8,059 nt of DNA from JASFEQ01 sp050122535 (GTDB lineage Bacteria > Desulfobacterota > DSM-4660 > Desulfatiglandales > HGW-15): contig JASFIT010000208.1 in assembly GCA_050122535.1 (NCBI GenBank), forward strand, positions 1 to 8,059. Direction: 5' to 3'. This document shows positions 1 through 6,496 of the stretch, in pieces (position 1 is the stretch's first letter; every line of letters starts with the position of its first letter). The notes under the pieces were generated by a model. The model was given only the letters and a program-made list of their open reading frames with translations, ran no database searches and was not told where the DNA came from. A program made the translations under genes and the position numbers.

Positions 1-11
1 AGGGTGGGAGC

Positions 12-38
12 GAGTCGCGATGCGACTCATACCTTTTT
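12..38 (+). terminator. Intrinsic terminator of an upstream plus-strand gene
   Basis: GAGTCGC (12-18) and GCGACTC (22-28) form a perfect 7-bp GC-rich stem with a GAT loop. Five bases later comes a T5 run (34-38). On the plus strand this has the shape of a rho-independent terminator for a gene lying to the left of the window. The short gap between stem and T run lowers confidence. On the minus strand the hairpin is followed by CTCCCACCCT, so it would not terminate that way. Confidence 0.45.
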
Positions 39-40
39 AT

Positions 41-66
41 AAAACAGCCTGCACCTTCGCGGGTGC
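41..66 (-). terminator. Weak candidate terminator of the response regulator gene
   Basis: GCACC (51-55) pairs with GGTGC (62-66) across a 6-base loop. On the minus strand the stem is followed, six bases on, by TTTT (44-41). It lies about 70 bases after the stop codon of the minus-strand response regulator. The stem is only 5 bp and the T run only 4, so this is a possibility and not a firm call. Confidence 0.22.
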
Positions 67-132
67 GTCAAGACTCAGGCAAAGTAACATTAAAACTTCT
101 GGAGGCCTCCTTAACCGTTACACCTTTCACGT

Positions 133-624
133 CTACCCAGACGCGCGAAACCTGTCCCAAAATTCCTTGTCCTTATCCCGCCAATCCGGACCAAATTTCC
201 TGTCATAATAGGAGGCGAACCTATCAATCCAGCGCCACCAAAAGGGTTTACCCTTTTCTTTGGCCTCCAGAACATCGTTTAAAAAAGTGACTATATGGGT
301 CATCTCCTCTTTGGGCACATAAGAGGCCGCACCCTCTTTGAAAGATTTCACCGTATCATCAAGGCTCAGTGCATGGGCGGTCAACATAACGGCTATTACG
401 TCCCTTTGATTGGCAATCTCCAACAGCTTATAGCCTTCTACACCCATAATATCCAAGATAGCGATGTCAAAATATTGGGATTCCAAGAACTTCTTGCCCT
501 CATCAAAGCTGGAAGCCTTTACCACATCACACATGGGTAACAGTTCTTCCAATGTTTTTAACACATCAGGCTCATCATCAACGATGAGAATCCTTTTGTA
601 ATCTAGCAAATTTCTCTCTGACAT
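133..624 (-). CDS. Stand-alone CheY-like response regulator (receiver domain, no output domain)
   Basis: This 163-residue protein is a receiver domain at about residues 10-122. The acidic pair is D16-D17 in the ILIVDDE strand, the phospho-acceptor is D58 in DIAILDI, the switch Thr is T82 in LTA, and the conserved Lys is K105 in VPK, so all key residues are present and phosphorylation is expected. No DNA-binding or enzymatic output domain follows. The last 40 residues are instead a charged tail rich in Trp, Phe and Tyr (WWRW at 129-132, DRFASYYDRKFGPDW). It therefore probably acts through protein contacts in the cytoplasm, taking phosphate from a histidine kinase that is not in the window. The ATG is preceded by AAGGAG at a suitable distance. 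The gene is divergent from the catabolic operon, and a regulatory link to it is only a guess. The domain is certain; the target is unknown. Confidence 0.9.
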   Translation of the reverse strand: MSERNLLDYKRILIVDDEPDVLKTLEELLPMCDVVKASSFDEGKKFLESQYFDIAILDIMGVEGYKLLEIANQRDVIAVMLTAHALSLDDTVKSFKEGAASYVPKEEMTHIVTFLNDVLEAKEKGKPFWWRWIDRFASYYDRKFGPDWRDKDKEFWDRFRASG

Positions 625-849
625 GATGCTCTCTCCTTTTTGACCTCCCGGAGGCTCACTCGAAAGACTACGGATCCATTGCCAAACCTGGCCCTAGATC
701 CTTAAACTCCCTGAATTGGAACCCACTGCCACTACATTCTGAGGCTGGTTCTTTCGTTGTTCTTATCATAATCAAGACTTGACGTCAGCGTATTAAGTTG
801 TGTTGTACTAAGGAATGTGCCAGGTTTTTGCAGGGCGGGGAAATTTTTC

Positions 850-878
850 TTGACAGTGCCCGGCTATTTTGTTAGAAA
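850..878 (+). promoter_or_regulatory. Sigma-70-type promoter candidate for the catabolic operon
   Basis: A perfect TTGACA -35 box (850-855) is followed after exactly 17 bases by TAGAAA (873-878), which matches 4 of 6 bases of the -10 consensus. Transcription would start near 885, giving a leader of about 260 bases before the binding-protein gene. It is the best promoter match in the divergent region. A second weaker candidate, TTGACG (779-784) with TGTACT (804-809), has a 19-base spacer and is less likely. Confidence 0.42.
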
Positions 879-1002
879 TCGCCGGAATAGCCCAACAAAC
901 GGTTGGTTGATTTTCTGCTCTTTTTGGCTTACTGAGCACAAAACGAGGTGATTTCTGGTACTTAGAGAAAATATTTCCCGAGATTTGCGCGAGTGGGAAT
1001 GG

Positions 1003-1079
1003 CAGCTTTTCAGGTGAAGCGGCGAAAAGCCTGGCCCATATGCTTCGTTCAGCCAGGATAGGAACACCAAACGCTTTGG
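1003..1079 (+). promoter_or_regulatory. Leader hairpins, two of them mutually exclusive
   Basis: CAG-CTTTTC (1003-1011) pairs with GAAAAG-C-CTG (1024-1033), giving nine base pairs with one bulge. CCTGGC (1030-1035) pairs perfectly with GCCAGG (1052-1057). The two stems share bases 1030-1033, so only one can form at a time. A third small hairpin, CCAAA (1067-1071) with TTTGG (1075-1079), lies downstream. The third hairpin ends about 55 bases before the ribosome binding site of the binding-protein gene. None is followed by a T run, so simple attenuation is not shown. No known riboswitch class was recognised. Confidence 0.25.
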
Positions 1080-1146
1080 CGGTGAGGGCGTTAGGGGATA
1101 CTGTGTAGAAGGAGTGAAAGCTTTTTTTAAATGGAAGGGGGGAGAA

Positions 1147-2385
1147 ATGATGGCAGCATTGAAAATTAGGGCAGTCTTCAAGAGTATTTTTTTTGCGGTA
1201 ATCCTCTGTGCATTTTCGTTAAGCCTTTTGATTCAAGCAGGGGCCGGGGAAACTCGAGGTGTCACCGAGACCGAGATTCGTATTGGTGTCATACCAGACT
1301 TGACTGGGCCTGCATCCTTTGGCTCAAGGAACCATTTGTGGTCTATCCGCAAATACCTGGATGAGATTAATGGGAAGGGAGGCATACATGGTCGGAAAAT
1401 TAGGCTTTATGTGGAGGATGGGAAGTACAATCCCAGTATAGCGCTGAATGCCTTTAAGAAGCTTATTCTGAAGGAGAAGGTGTTTGCAATGATGGCCAAC
1501 ATGGGATCGGCTGCAAACAAGGTCCAGTTGCCGCTCATTGATGAGTACAAAGTGCCGTTGATTTCTCCGGCTGTGACTTCAGAGTGGATGTATAATCCCC
1601 CCAAAAGATACATCTTTGCCACCATGCTTTCCCAGGGATATTGCGCACGCGCCCTGATAGACTATGTGGTTAATCAATTGGGCGACAAAAAGCCTCGGAT
1701 TGGCGTCTTATACATAAAGACAGAACTGGGCCATGAGTCCCTGAGAGAGGTCAAGGATCAAGCAGCTATGTATGGTTTCAAAATCGCAACAGAGATAGAT
1801 TATACGCCAGGCAGTATTGACTTGTCAGGACAGGTGGCCAAGTTGAAGGAAAAAGACGTGGACTATGTCATGTTAAGCGGCATCATCAAGGGGCCCCTGT
1901 ATGCGTGTAAAGAGGCCGCTAAACTTAATTGGAAGCCGCAGTTTCTCTTCCCTGGCGTGGCCTCAGATGAGCACGTCTTTGCCCTGGGCAAAGAGACAAT
2001 GTTTTATGGAAAGCTGCCAATCGGGGCCTCAGCCTACTATCCTGTCTCTGCCAATTTTCCAGGTAAGAAAACCATGTTAAGCTGGCTCAAAGAGGACCCA
2101 AAACAGGGAAGGATTTACACCTACAATCTGCATGGCCTTACCTATGTGAGGACTCTCGTTGAGGGTCTCAAGAGGGCTGGGAAGGATCTGACTGTGGAAG
2201 GACTTGTCAGGGCCATGGAAACGATTCAGGATTGGGACAACTGGGGCCAGGGACCCATCACATTTGGTAACAACGACCGCCAGGGGGCCGACAAAGTCAG
2301 TGTGTTCCGCGGTGTGAAGGGAGGGGCTGATGGTATCGGAAGATGGGAGATCGTGAAGACTTGGACAGAGCCGAAAAAACGGTAG
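1147..2385 (+). CDS. Periplasmic substrate-binding protein, branched-chain amino acid ABC transporter family (LivK/Peripla_BP_6 type)
   Basis: This 412-residue protein should capture a small organic ligand in the periplasm and pass it to a Liv-type ABC permease. Residues 1-34 form a Sec signal peptide: Lys and Arg at 6, 8 and 12, then a hydrophobic stretch to about 30, with likely cleavage near AGAG-ETRG. No clear lipobox is seen. The mature part begins in the family way (TEIRIGVIPDLTGPAS), with the GGIHGRKI and ISPAVTSEWMY segments of the first lobe, and ends normally, so it is full length. The ATG at 1147 is chosen because AAGGGGGGAG (1135-1144) sits just upstream; the next codon (1150) is also ATG and equally possible. 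A GTG at 1114 in frame has no spaced ribosome binding site. It leads the operon, but no permease or ATPase genes occur in the window. Family members in such clusters often bind aromatic or other organic acids rather than amino acids. The ligand is unknown. Confidence 0.88.
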   Translation: MMAALKIRAVFKSIFFAVILCAFSLSLLIQAGAGETRGVTETEIRIGVIPDLTGPASFGSRNHLWSIRKYLDEINGKGGIHGRKIRLYVEDGKYNPSIALNAFKKLILKEKVFAMMANMGSAANKVQLPLIDEYKVPLISPAVTSEWMYNPPKRYIFATMLSQGYCARALIDYVVNQLGDKKPRIGVLYIKTELGHESLREVKDQAAMYGFKIATEIDYTPGSIDLSGQVAKLKEKDVDYVMLSGIIKGPLYACKEAAKLNWKPQFLFPGVASDEHVFALGKETMFYGKLPIGASAYYPVSANFPGKKTMLSWLKEDPKQGRIYTYNLHGLTYVRTLVEGLKRAGKDLTVEGLVRAMETIQDWDNWGQGPITFGNNDRQGADKVSVFRGVKGGADGIGRWEIVKTWTEPKKR

Positions 2386-2422
2386 GTCCTTGAATTAGAG
2401 AACTAAACAGTGGGGGAGCGCT

Positions 2423-3985
2423 ATGAGTCGAGAGGTCAAAAGCTGGGATGAGTATCTAAAAGACTTTGAGGAGAGAAAAGCCAAAATATTGGCAATGGGT
2501 GGAGAAAAAGCGGTAGCCAGGCAGCATGAAAGAGGGAAGCTTACCGCTCGGGAAAGGATTGACAAATTTTTTGATCCTGGAACCTTTGAAGAGGTATTTA
2601 CCTTTTTAAAACACAAAGAAGTCGATTTTGGCATGGACAAGAAAGAGATCCCTTCAGAGGGCGTCGTTACGGGGTTTGGCAAAGTTGATGGTCGGTATGT
2701 GTGCGTTTGGTCACAGGATTTTACCTCTTCCGGAGGTACCATGTCTGATTTCCATGGCATGAAAGCATCAAGCATCATCATGGATCACGCGATGAGGATG
2801 CGGGTTCCTGTGGTGGGAATGATGGATTCAGGTGGTGCGAGGCTTCAGGAAGGCATGCAGGCTGGGCACATGGGGTATGGGAGGATGCTTAACGCCCATA
2901 CGTATGCTTCTGGTTCCATTCCCCAAATTGCAATGATGATGGGTCCATGTGGGGGTGGCCAGGGTTATGTGCCTGCCATGAATGATATTGTCCTTATGGT
3001 TGAAGGTAAGAGCAACATGTATATAGGGGGACCCGTATTTGTGAAGCAAAGCATAGGTGAGATTACCACCATTGAAGAATTGGGTGGAAGCAAAATGCAT
3101 TCCAGGGTCACGGGCATCTGCGACCTTGAAGTCAAGGATGATGATGAATGCATGGCAGAGACGAAAAGAATTCTATCTTATCTTCCCTCGAGCTTTGAAT
3201 CACCCCTGCCTATACACAGCCCTACGGACAAACCGGACAGGAGATTACCTCAACTCCTAGAGATTGTGCCCACGAACATGCGAAGACCATATGATATGAA
3301 GAAGGTCATCAAGGAAGTGGTAGATGAGGGGAGTTTTTATGAACTCAAAAAAGAGTATGCGGCTAACTTAATCATCGGCTTTGCGCGCTTCAACGGGATT
3401 CCAGTAGGTCTCATTGCAAACCAGCCCCTCGTTAGAGCGGGCGCCCTTGAAGTGGAGGCGGCGACCAAGATAGCCCGCCACATCAGATTTTGTGATGCCT
3501 TTAATTTACCTCTTGTCTTTCTTATAGATAATCCTGCCTATCTTGTTGGAACGGATCAAGAAAGAAAGGGCGTGATAAAACACGGATGTAAAAACCTTCA
3601 CGCTTATGCCGAGGCCACGGTGCCAAAGATAAGTGTCATCTTGCGTAAAGCATACGCGGGTGGATATGCCGGAATGTCAACCAAGACGATGGGGGGCGAC
3701 GCGGTACTTGCCTGGCCCTGCGCAGTGATTACCATCGTTGTTCCTGAGGCGGTCATTGATGTCATTTATCCCAAAGGCAAATATGACGAAGCGTTCCGTC
3801 AACAGGCCCTGGAGAATTACTATGAAAAATACGTGGGCCCTTGGTTCTGTGCGGGCCGAGGTCTCATTGATAATGTCATCCGACCGGAGGACACCCGGCT
3901 TGAAATTATAAAGCACTTGGAGGGATTGCTAAATAAGAAACAGATTGATATCCCACCCAAGAAACACGGTAATATCTATCTGTAA
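2423..3985 (+). CDS. Acyl-CoA carboxylase carboxyltransferase (beta) subunit, PccB-like
   Basis: This cytoplasmic protein of 520 residues, the normal length for a propionyl-CoA carboxylase beta subunit, would move a carboxyl group between biotin and an acyl-CoA. The N-half crotonase-like domain shows ARERIDKFFDPGTF (42-55), DSGGARLQEG (135-144) and the first oxyanion-hole segment GPCGGGQGYVPAMND (174-188). SGGAR-QEG is the Pcc type, not the SGGANLP of methylcrotonyl- or geranyl-CoA carboxylases. The C-half has GFARFNGIPVG (319-329), GTDQE (376-380), the second oxyanion segment KAYAGGYAGM (409-418) and AGRGLIDNVI (477-486). Two departures are NPAY (370-373) where most have VPGF, and Ala416 where propionyl-CoA carboxylases have the specificity Asp. 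GGGGGAG (2412-2418) precedes the ATG. No biotin carboxylase or biotin carrier is in the window, so it could also be the alpha subunit of a decarboxylase. The family is sure; the substrate is not. Confidence 0.88.
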   Translation: MSREVKSWDEYLKDFEERKAKILAMGGEKAVARQHERGKLTARERIDKFFDPGTFEEVFTFLKHKEVDFGMDKKEIPSEGVVTGFGKVDGRYVCVWSQDFTSSGGTMSDFHGMKASSIIMDHAMRMRVPVVGMMDSGGARLQEGMQAGHMGYGRMLNAHTYASGSIPQIAMMMGPCGGGQGYVPAMNDIVLMVEGKSNMYIGGPVFVKQSIGEITTIEELGGSKMHSRVTGICDLEVKDDDECMAETKRILSYLPSSFESPLPIHSPTDKPDRRLPQLLEIVPTNMRRPYDMKKVIKEVVDEGSFYELKKEYAANLIIGFARFNGIPVGLIANQPLVRAGALEVEAATKIARHIRFCDAFNLPLVFLIDNPAYLVGTDQERKGVIKHGCKNLHAYAEATVPKISVILRKAYAGGYAGMSTKTMGGDAVLAWPCAVITIVVPEAVIDVIYPKGKYDEAFRQQALENYYEKYVGPWFCAGRGLIDNVIRPEDTRLEIIKHLEGLLNKKQIDIPPKKHGNIYL

Positions 3986-4002
3986 GCAGGTGAATTAGTG
4001 AT

Positions 4003-4095
4003 ATGGCCCCTAGGGAGATTATTTCCATTGGGACTGCTGATGCGGATTCGGGTTTAAGGGGAATGGATATGGCTGTTCTAAGGGGAGAAAGGTGA
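4003..4095 (+). CDS. Possible 30-residue leader or remnant ORF
   Basis: In the 113-base gap after the carboxyltransferase gene, an ATG frame of 30 codons runs to a TGA three bases before the next gene's ATG. AGGTGA (3988-3993) stands 9 bases upstream as a weak ribosome binding site. The peptide begins MAPREIISIGTADADSG and has no motif I recognise. It could be a small coupling ORF, the relic of a deleted gene's start, or chance. A GTG frame at 3998 gives an alternative of 19 codons. Confidence 0.2.
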   Translation: MAPREIISIGTADADSGLRGMDMAVLRGER

Positions 4096-4098
4096 AGA

Positions 4099-5241
4099 AT
4101 GATACCCTACGAATTAAATGAAGATCAAAAATTATTTCAAGAGACAATAAGGCGAATGGCAAAGGAAAGGTTAGCTCCTGGGGCACAGGATGTTGACCAG
4201 AGCAGCGATTTTCCCTGGGATCTCTATGCGCTCTTCAAGGAAAACGGACTTCCAGGAATAAATATACCTGAGGAATATGGGGGCGCTGGAGCGGATAGAC
4301 TCACCACGGCTTTAGTCCTTGAGGAAATGGGCAAAACCTGCAATACGTCTGCGATTATCTTGGGCGTGTTCTTTCTTTCCAATCTGGTGATTACACTTTT
4401 AGGGAACGAAGAGCAAAAAAGGCGATTCCTTCCGGGAATCGCAAATGGTGAGTCTATTTGTGCCATTTCTTTAATTGAACCGGGGATAAACTTCGACACC
4501 AATAATATCAATACGACGGCGATTTCGGGGGATGACCACTATCTACTGAATGGCAAGGCGCCTTTTATTTCAAATGCGGATGTCGCAGATTTTCTCATGG
4601 TGCTCGCTAAAGACGGTCATTCACAAGGAACTGAAGCAATAGATTTTTATGTGGTTGAGAAGAAATCTTCTGGATATGCTTTTGAGAAAAAGGGAGAGCT
4701 ATTGGGTGAGGGGTCGAGGCAAGCCTGTGAGGTGGTCTTTAAGGATTGCAAAGTATCTGGCGAAAATCGATTTACCCCTGATAAGGGGGGCGTTAAGGCC
4801 ATCATGAAGATTTTAAAGGCGAATAATTTCATGACCGCGGCGAGGGCACTGGGGTTAGCGCAGGGGGCCTTTGATCATGCATTAGAATATGCCAAAACAA
4901 GGGTTCAGTTTGGAAGGCCGATCGCAAAATTTCAGGCCATTCAGTTTTTGCTCGCAGAGATGGCAGCTAAAATAGAGGCTGTCCGTCAATTATTATACAA
5001 AGCCTGCACGGAAATGGATAAGGGAAGTAAAGAAGCGATTAGGCTTGGCGCTATGGCCAAATCTTTTGCCTGTGACGTGGCCATGGACGTTTCTGTGGAT
5101 TCAGTTCAGATTTTTGGCGCTTATGGGGTTAGCAGAGAATATCCAGTGTCTCGTTATTATCGGAATGCAAAACTTGTCGCCCTCGTTGAAGGCACTTCAG
5201 ATTTGCAAAAAAGGACCACTGCTAAAGAAATAATCTCCTGA
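4099..5241 (+). CDS. Acyl-CoA dehydrogenase-like subunit, flavin loop degenerate (first of a heteromeric pair)
   Basis: This 380-residue protein has the complete acyl-CoA dehydrogenase fold: N-terminal helices with FPW and NIPEEYGG (to 62), middle beta domain, and C-terminal four-helix domain. The catalytic-base position is kept as E364 in EGTSDLQ. The segments that contact the neighbouring chain's FAD are intact: R268-V-Q-F-G272, F278-Q279 and QIFGAYG (337-343). The loop that should hold its own FAD is ruined: TEPxAGSD is replaced by IEPGINFD (126-133) and WITN by FISN (156-159). It is therefore likely to bind no FAD alone and to complete the site of the next gene's product. That protein shares blocks such as KIEA-R-LLYKAC with it, which indicates a tandem duplication. 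Electrons would normally go to electron-transfer flavoprotein, which is not in the window. AAGGGGAG and AAAGGTGA precede the ATG. The acyl-CoA substrate is unknown. Confidence 0.9.
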   Translation: MIPYELNEDQKLFQETIRRMAKERLAPGAQDVDQSSDFPWDLYALFKENGLPGINIPEEYGGAGADRLTTALVLEEMGKTCNTSAIILGVFFLSNLVITLLGNEEQKRRFLPGIANGESICAISLIEPGINFDTNNINTTAISGDDHYLLNGKAPFISNADVADFLMVLAKDGHSQGTEAIDFYVVEKKSSGYAFEKKGELLGEGSRQACEVVFKDCKVSGENRFTPDKGGVKAIMKILKANNFMTAARALGLAQGAFDHALEYAKTRVQFGRPIAKFQAIQFLLAEMAAKIEAVRQLLYKACTEMDKGSKEAIRLGAMAKSFACDVAMDVSVDSVQIFGAYGVSREYPVSRYYRNAKLVALVEGTSDLQKRTTAKEIIS

Positions 5242-5256
5242 AAAGGGAAAGGAAAG

Positions 5257-6402
5257 ATGGAACACATAGGCTACAATCTAACGCAAGATCAAATCAGTCT
5301 AAGAGATAGGGCGAGACATATCGCCAACGCGTATATTAAGCCAAGGGTAGAAGAGATTGATAAAAAAGGAGAATTCCCCTGGGATATCCAGAATGCTTTC
5401 AAAGAGGAGGGATTTTTGGGTATCGGGATTCCAAAGGAATACGGTGGGAGTGAAAGAGGCGCTTTGGCATGTGCATTGGTTTTGGAAGAGATAGCAAGGG
5501 TTTGCACAACCTCCGTCATCATCTGTGGACAAGCCATCTTAGGGACCAAAATGATTGTGGGGGCAGGAAGCCATGAGCAAAAATCCAAATACTTACCTCC
5601 CGTTGCCCGAGGAGAAATGATCGCTTCTGTTGCCATGACAGAACCAGAAGCGGGCTCTGATTCAGCTGCACTTCGAACTCGAGCCGTGAAAAAGGGCAAT
5701 GAATATATTCTGAACGGGACAAAGCTCTGGATTACAAATTCTGATGTATGTGATCTTTTCACGGCATTTGCCAAGACGGATCCGGAAAAGGGGAGGGCGG
5801 GAATTTCTGCATTTATTATCGATAGGGACACCCCCGGCGTTACAGTGGGAAAACATGAGGACAAAATGGGAAGCACGGCAATTCATACGTGCGAAGTGGT
5901 TTTCGAGGATTGTGTGGTGCCTAAAGAGAATCTTGTTGGGGAAGAGGGCGAAGGATTTCTCATTGGTCGCCGTCTTTTTGGAGAGACAAGGTATATAACG
6001 GCCTCTAGAGCCATAGGGCTGGCCCGGGGCGTTTTAGATTACACCGTAGAGTTCGTAAAAGAGAATGGAATAAATTCTGAACTCACAAATTCAAAAGTCG
6101 CAGAAATGGCGACTAAAATCGAGGCTGGCAGACACTTGTTATATAAGGCCTGTTCTGAAGTGGAAAGAAGAAGTAAAGACGCCCGAATCCGTGTTTCCAT
6201 GGCCAAGTACTTCTGTTCAAGTGTCGCCGTTGAGGTACCCATTATTGCCTTAGAGATCTTGGGCAAACATGGATATACCCCTAAATATCCGATCGAACGG
6301 ATGATGTGTGACGCCAAAGTCACACAAATTGCAGAGGGGACCAGTCAAATCCAATGCGCAATCATCGGGGGTGCCCTATCCAGGGGAGAGTTCTATCATT
6401 AA
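5257..6402 (+). CDS. Acyl-CoA dehydrogenase subunit with intact flavin loop (second of a heteromeric pair)
   Basis: This 381-residue acyl-CoA dehydrogenase begins 15 bases after its neighbour, with AAAGGA (5248-5253) before the ATG. Its own flavin and substrate loops are textbook: TEPEAGSD (128-135), LNGTKLWITN (152-161), and the catalytic base E360 in EGTSQIQ. The parts that should cross over to the partner's FAD are degraded. Compared with the neighbour, about six residues are missing around 266-282, where R-x-QFG and FQ should be (ENGINSELTNSK instead). QIFGG is replaced by EILGKHG (333-339). The simplest reading is that this chain binds FAD and carries the base, while the upstream protein supplies the crossing residues, in an alpha2beta2 complex. 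Such split dehydrogenases are known from mycobacterial steroid side-chain and ring breakdown. A routine label of butyryl- or glutaryl-CoA dehydrogenase would not be justified. Confidence 0.92.
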   Translation: MEHIGYNLTQDQISLRDRARHIANAYIKPRVEEIDKKGEFPWDIQNAFKEEGFLGIGIPKEYGGSERGALACALVLEEIARVCTTSVIICGQAILGTKMIVGAGSHEQKSKYLPPVARGEMIASVAMTEPEAGSDSAALRTRAVKKGNEYILNGTKLWITNSDVCDLFTAFAKTDPEKGRAGISAFIIDRDTPGVTVGKHEDKMGSTAIHTCEVVFEDCVVPKENLVGEEGEGFLIGRRLFGETRYITASRAIGLARGVLDYTVEFVKENGINSELTNSKVAEMATKIEAGRHLLYKACSEVERRSKDARIRVSMAKYFCSSVAVEVPIIALEILGKHGYTPKYPIERMMCDAKVTQIAEGTSQIQCAIIGGALSRGEFYH

Positions 6403-6496
6403 GAAAAAAAGTTCGTGCCTTTTAAGCTGAGGACTTTTGGCCCATGCCGAGCGTATGTGGTCAAGTTTTTTGGAAATAAATTAAGGAGGCTGTGTA

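Larger units (their letters stand above)
625..1146. other. Divergent intergenic region, 522 bases, no convincing gene
   Basis: This stretch separates the minus-strand response regulator from the plus-strand operon. It holds a promoter candidate (850-878), leader hairpins (1003-1079), an 11-base palindrome of CCTCC/GGAGG around 644-654 just upstream of the regulator's ribosome binding site, and the 8-base palindrome TGACGTCA (780-787). On the minus strand two frames are open over most of it. One runs from 1181 to 864 with an ATG. The other has no stop from 1149 to 808 and no ATG. Neither has a domain I recognise or a good ribosome binding site. I could not find a convincing minus-strand promoter for the regulator; TATGAT (770-765, minus) is the best -10 but lacks a -35. 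Confidence 0.6.

Noticed and set aside
20..208. 62-codon plus-strand ORF at the left edge
   Set aside because: It starts inside the terminator hairpin, has no ribosome binding site, and runs antisense into the response regulator gene.
804..832. Sigma-54 promoter on the minus strand (CTGGCACATTCC)
   Set aside because: The TGGCAC part looks right, but the required GC at the -12 position with ten bases between GG and GC is absent.
1114..1146. GTG at 1114 as start of the binding protein
   Set aside because: The purine-rich AGAAGGA touches the GTG with no spacer, and starting there would add charged residues before the signal peptide. The ATG at 1147 or 1150 after AAGGGGGGAG is better.
864..1181. 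105-codon minus-strand ORF overlapping the start of the binding-protein gene
   Set aside because: It overlaps the signal-peptide coding region of a clear gene, lacks a spaced ribosome binding site, and its translation is low-complexity in feel, with no recognisable motif. It was kept only as part of the intergenic oddity.
5289..5876. 195-codon minus-strand ORF
   Set aside because: It lies entirely inside the second acyl-CoA dehydrogenase, whose motifs are unmistakable on the plus strand. It is an antisense shadow.
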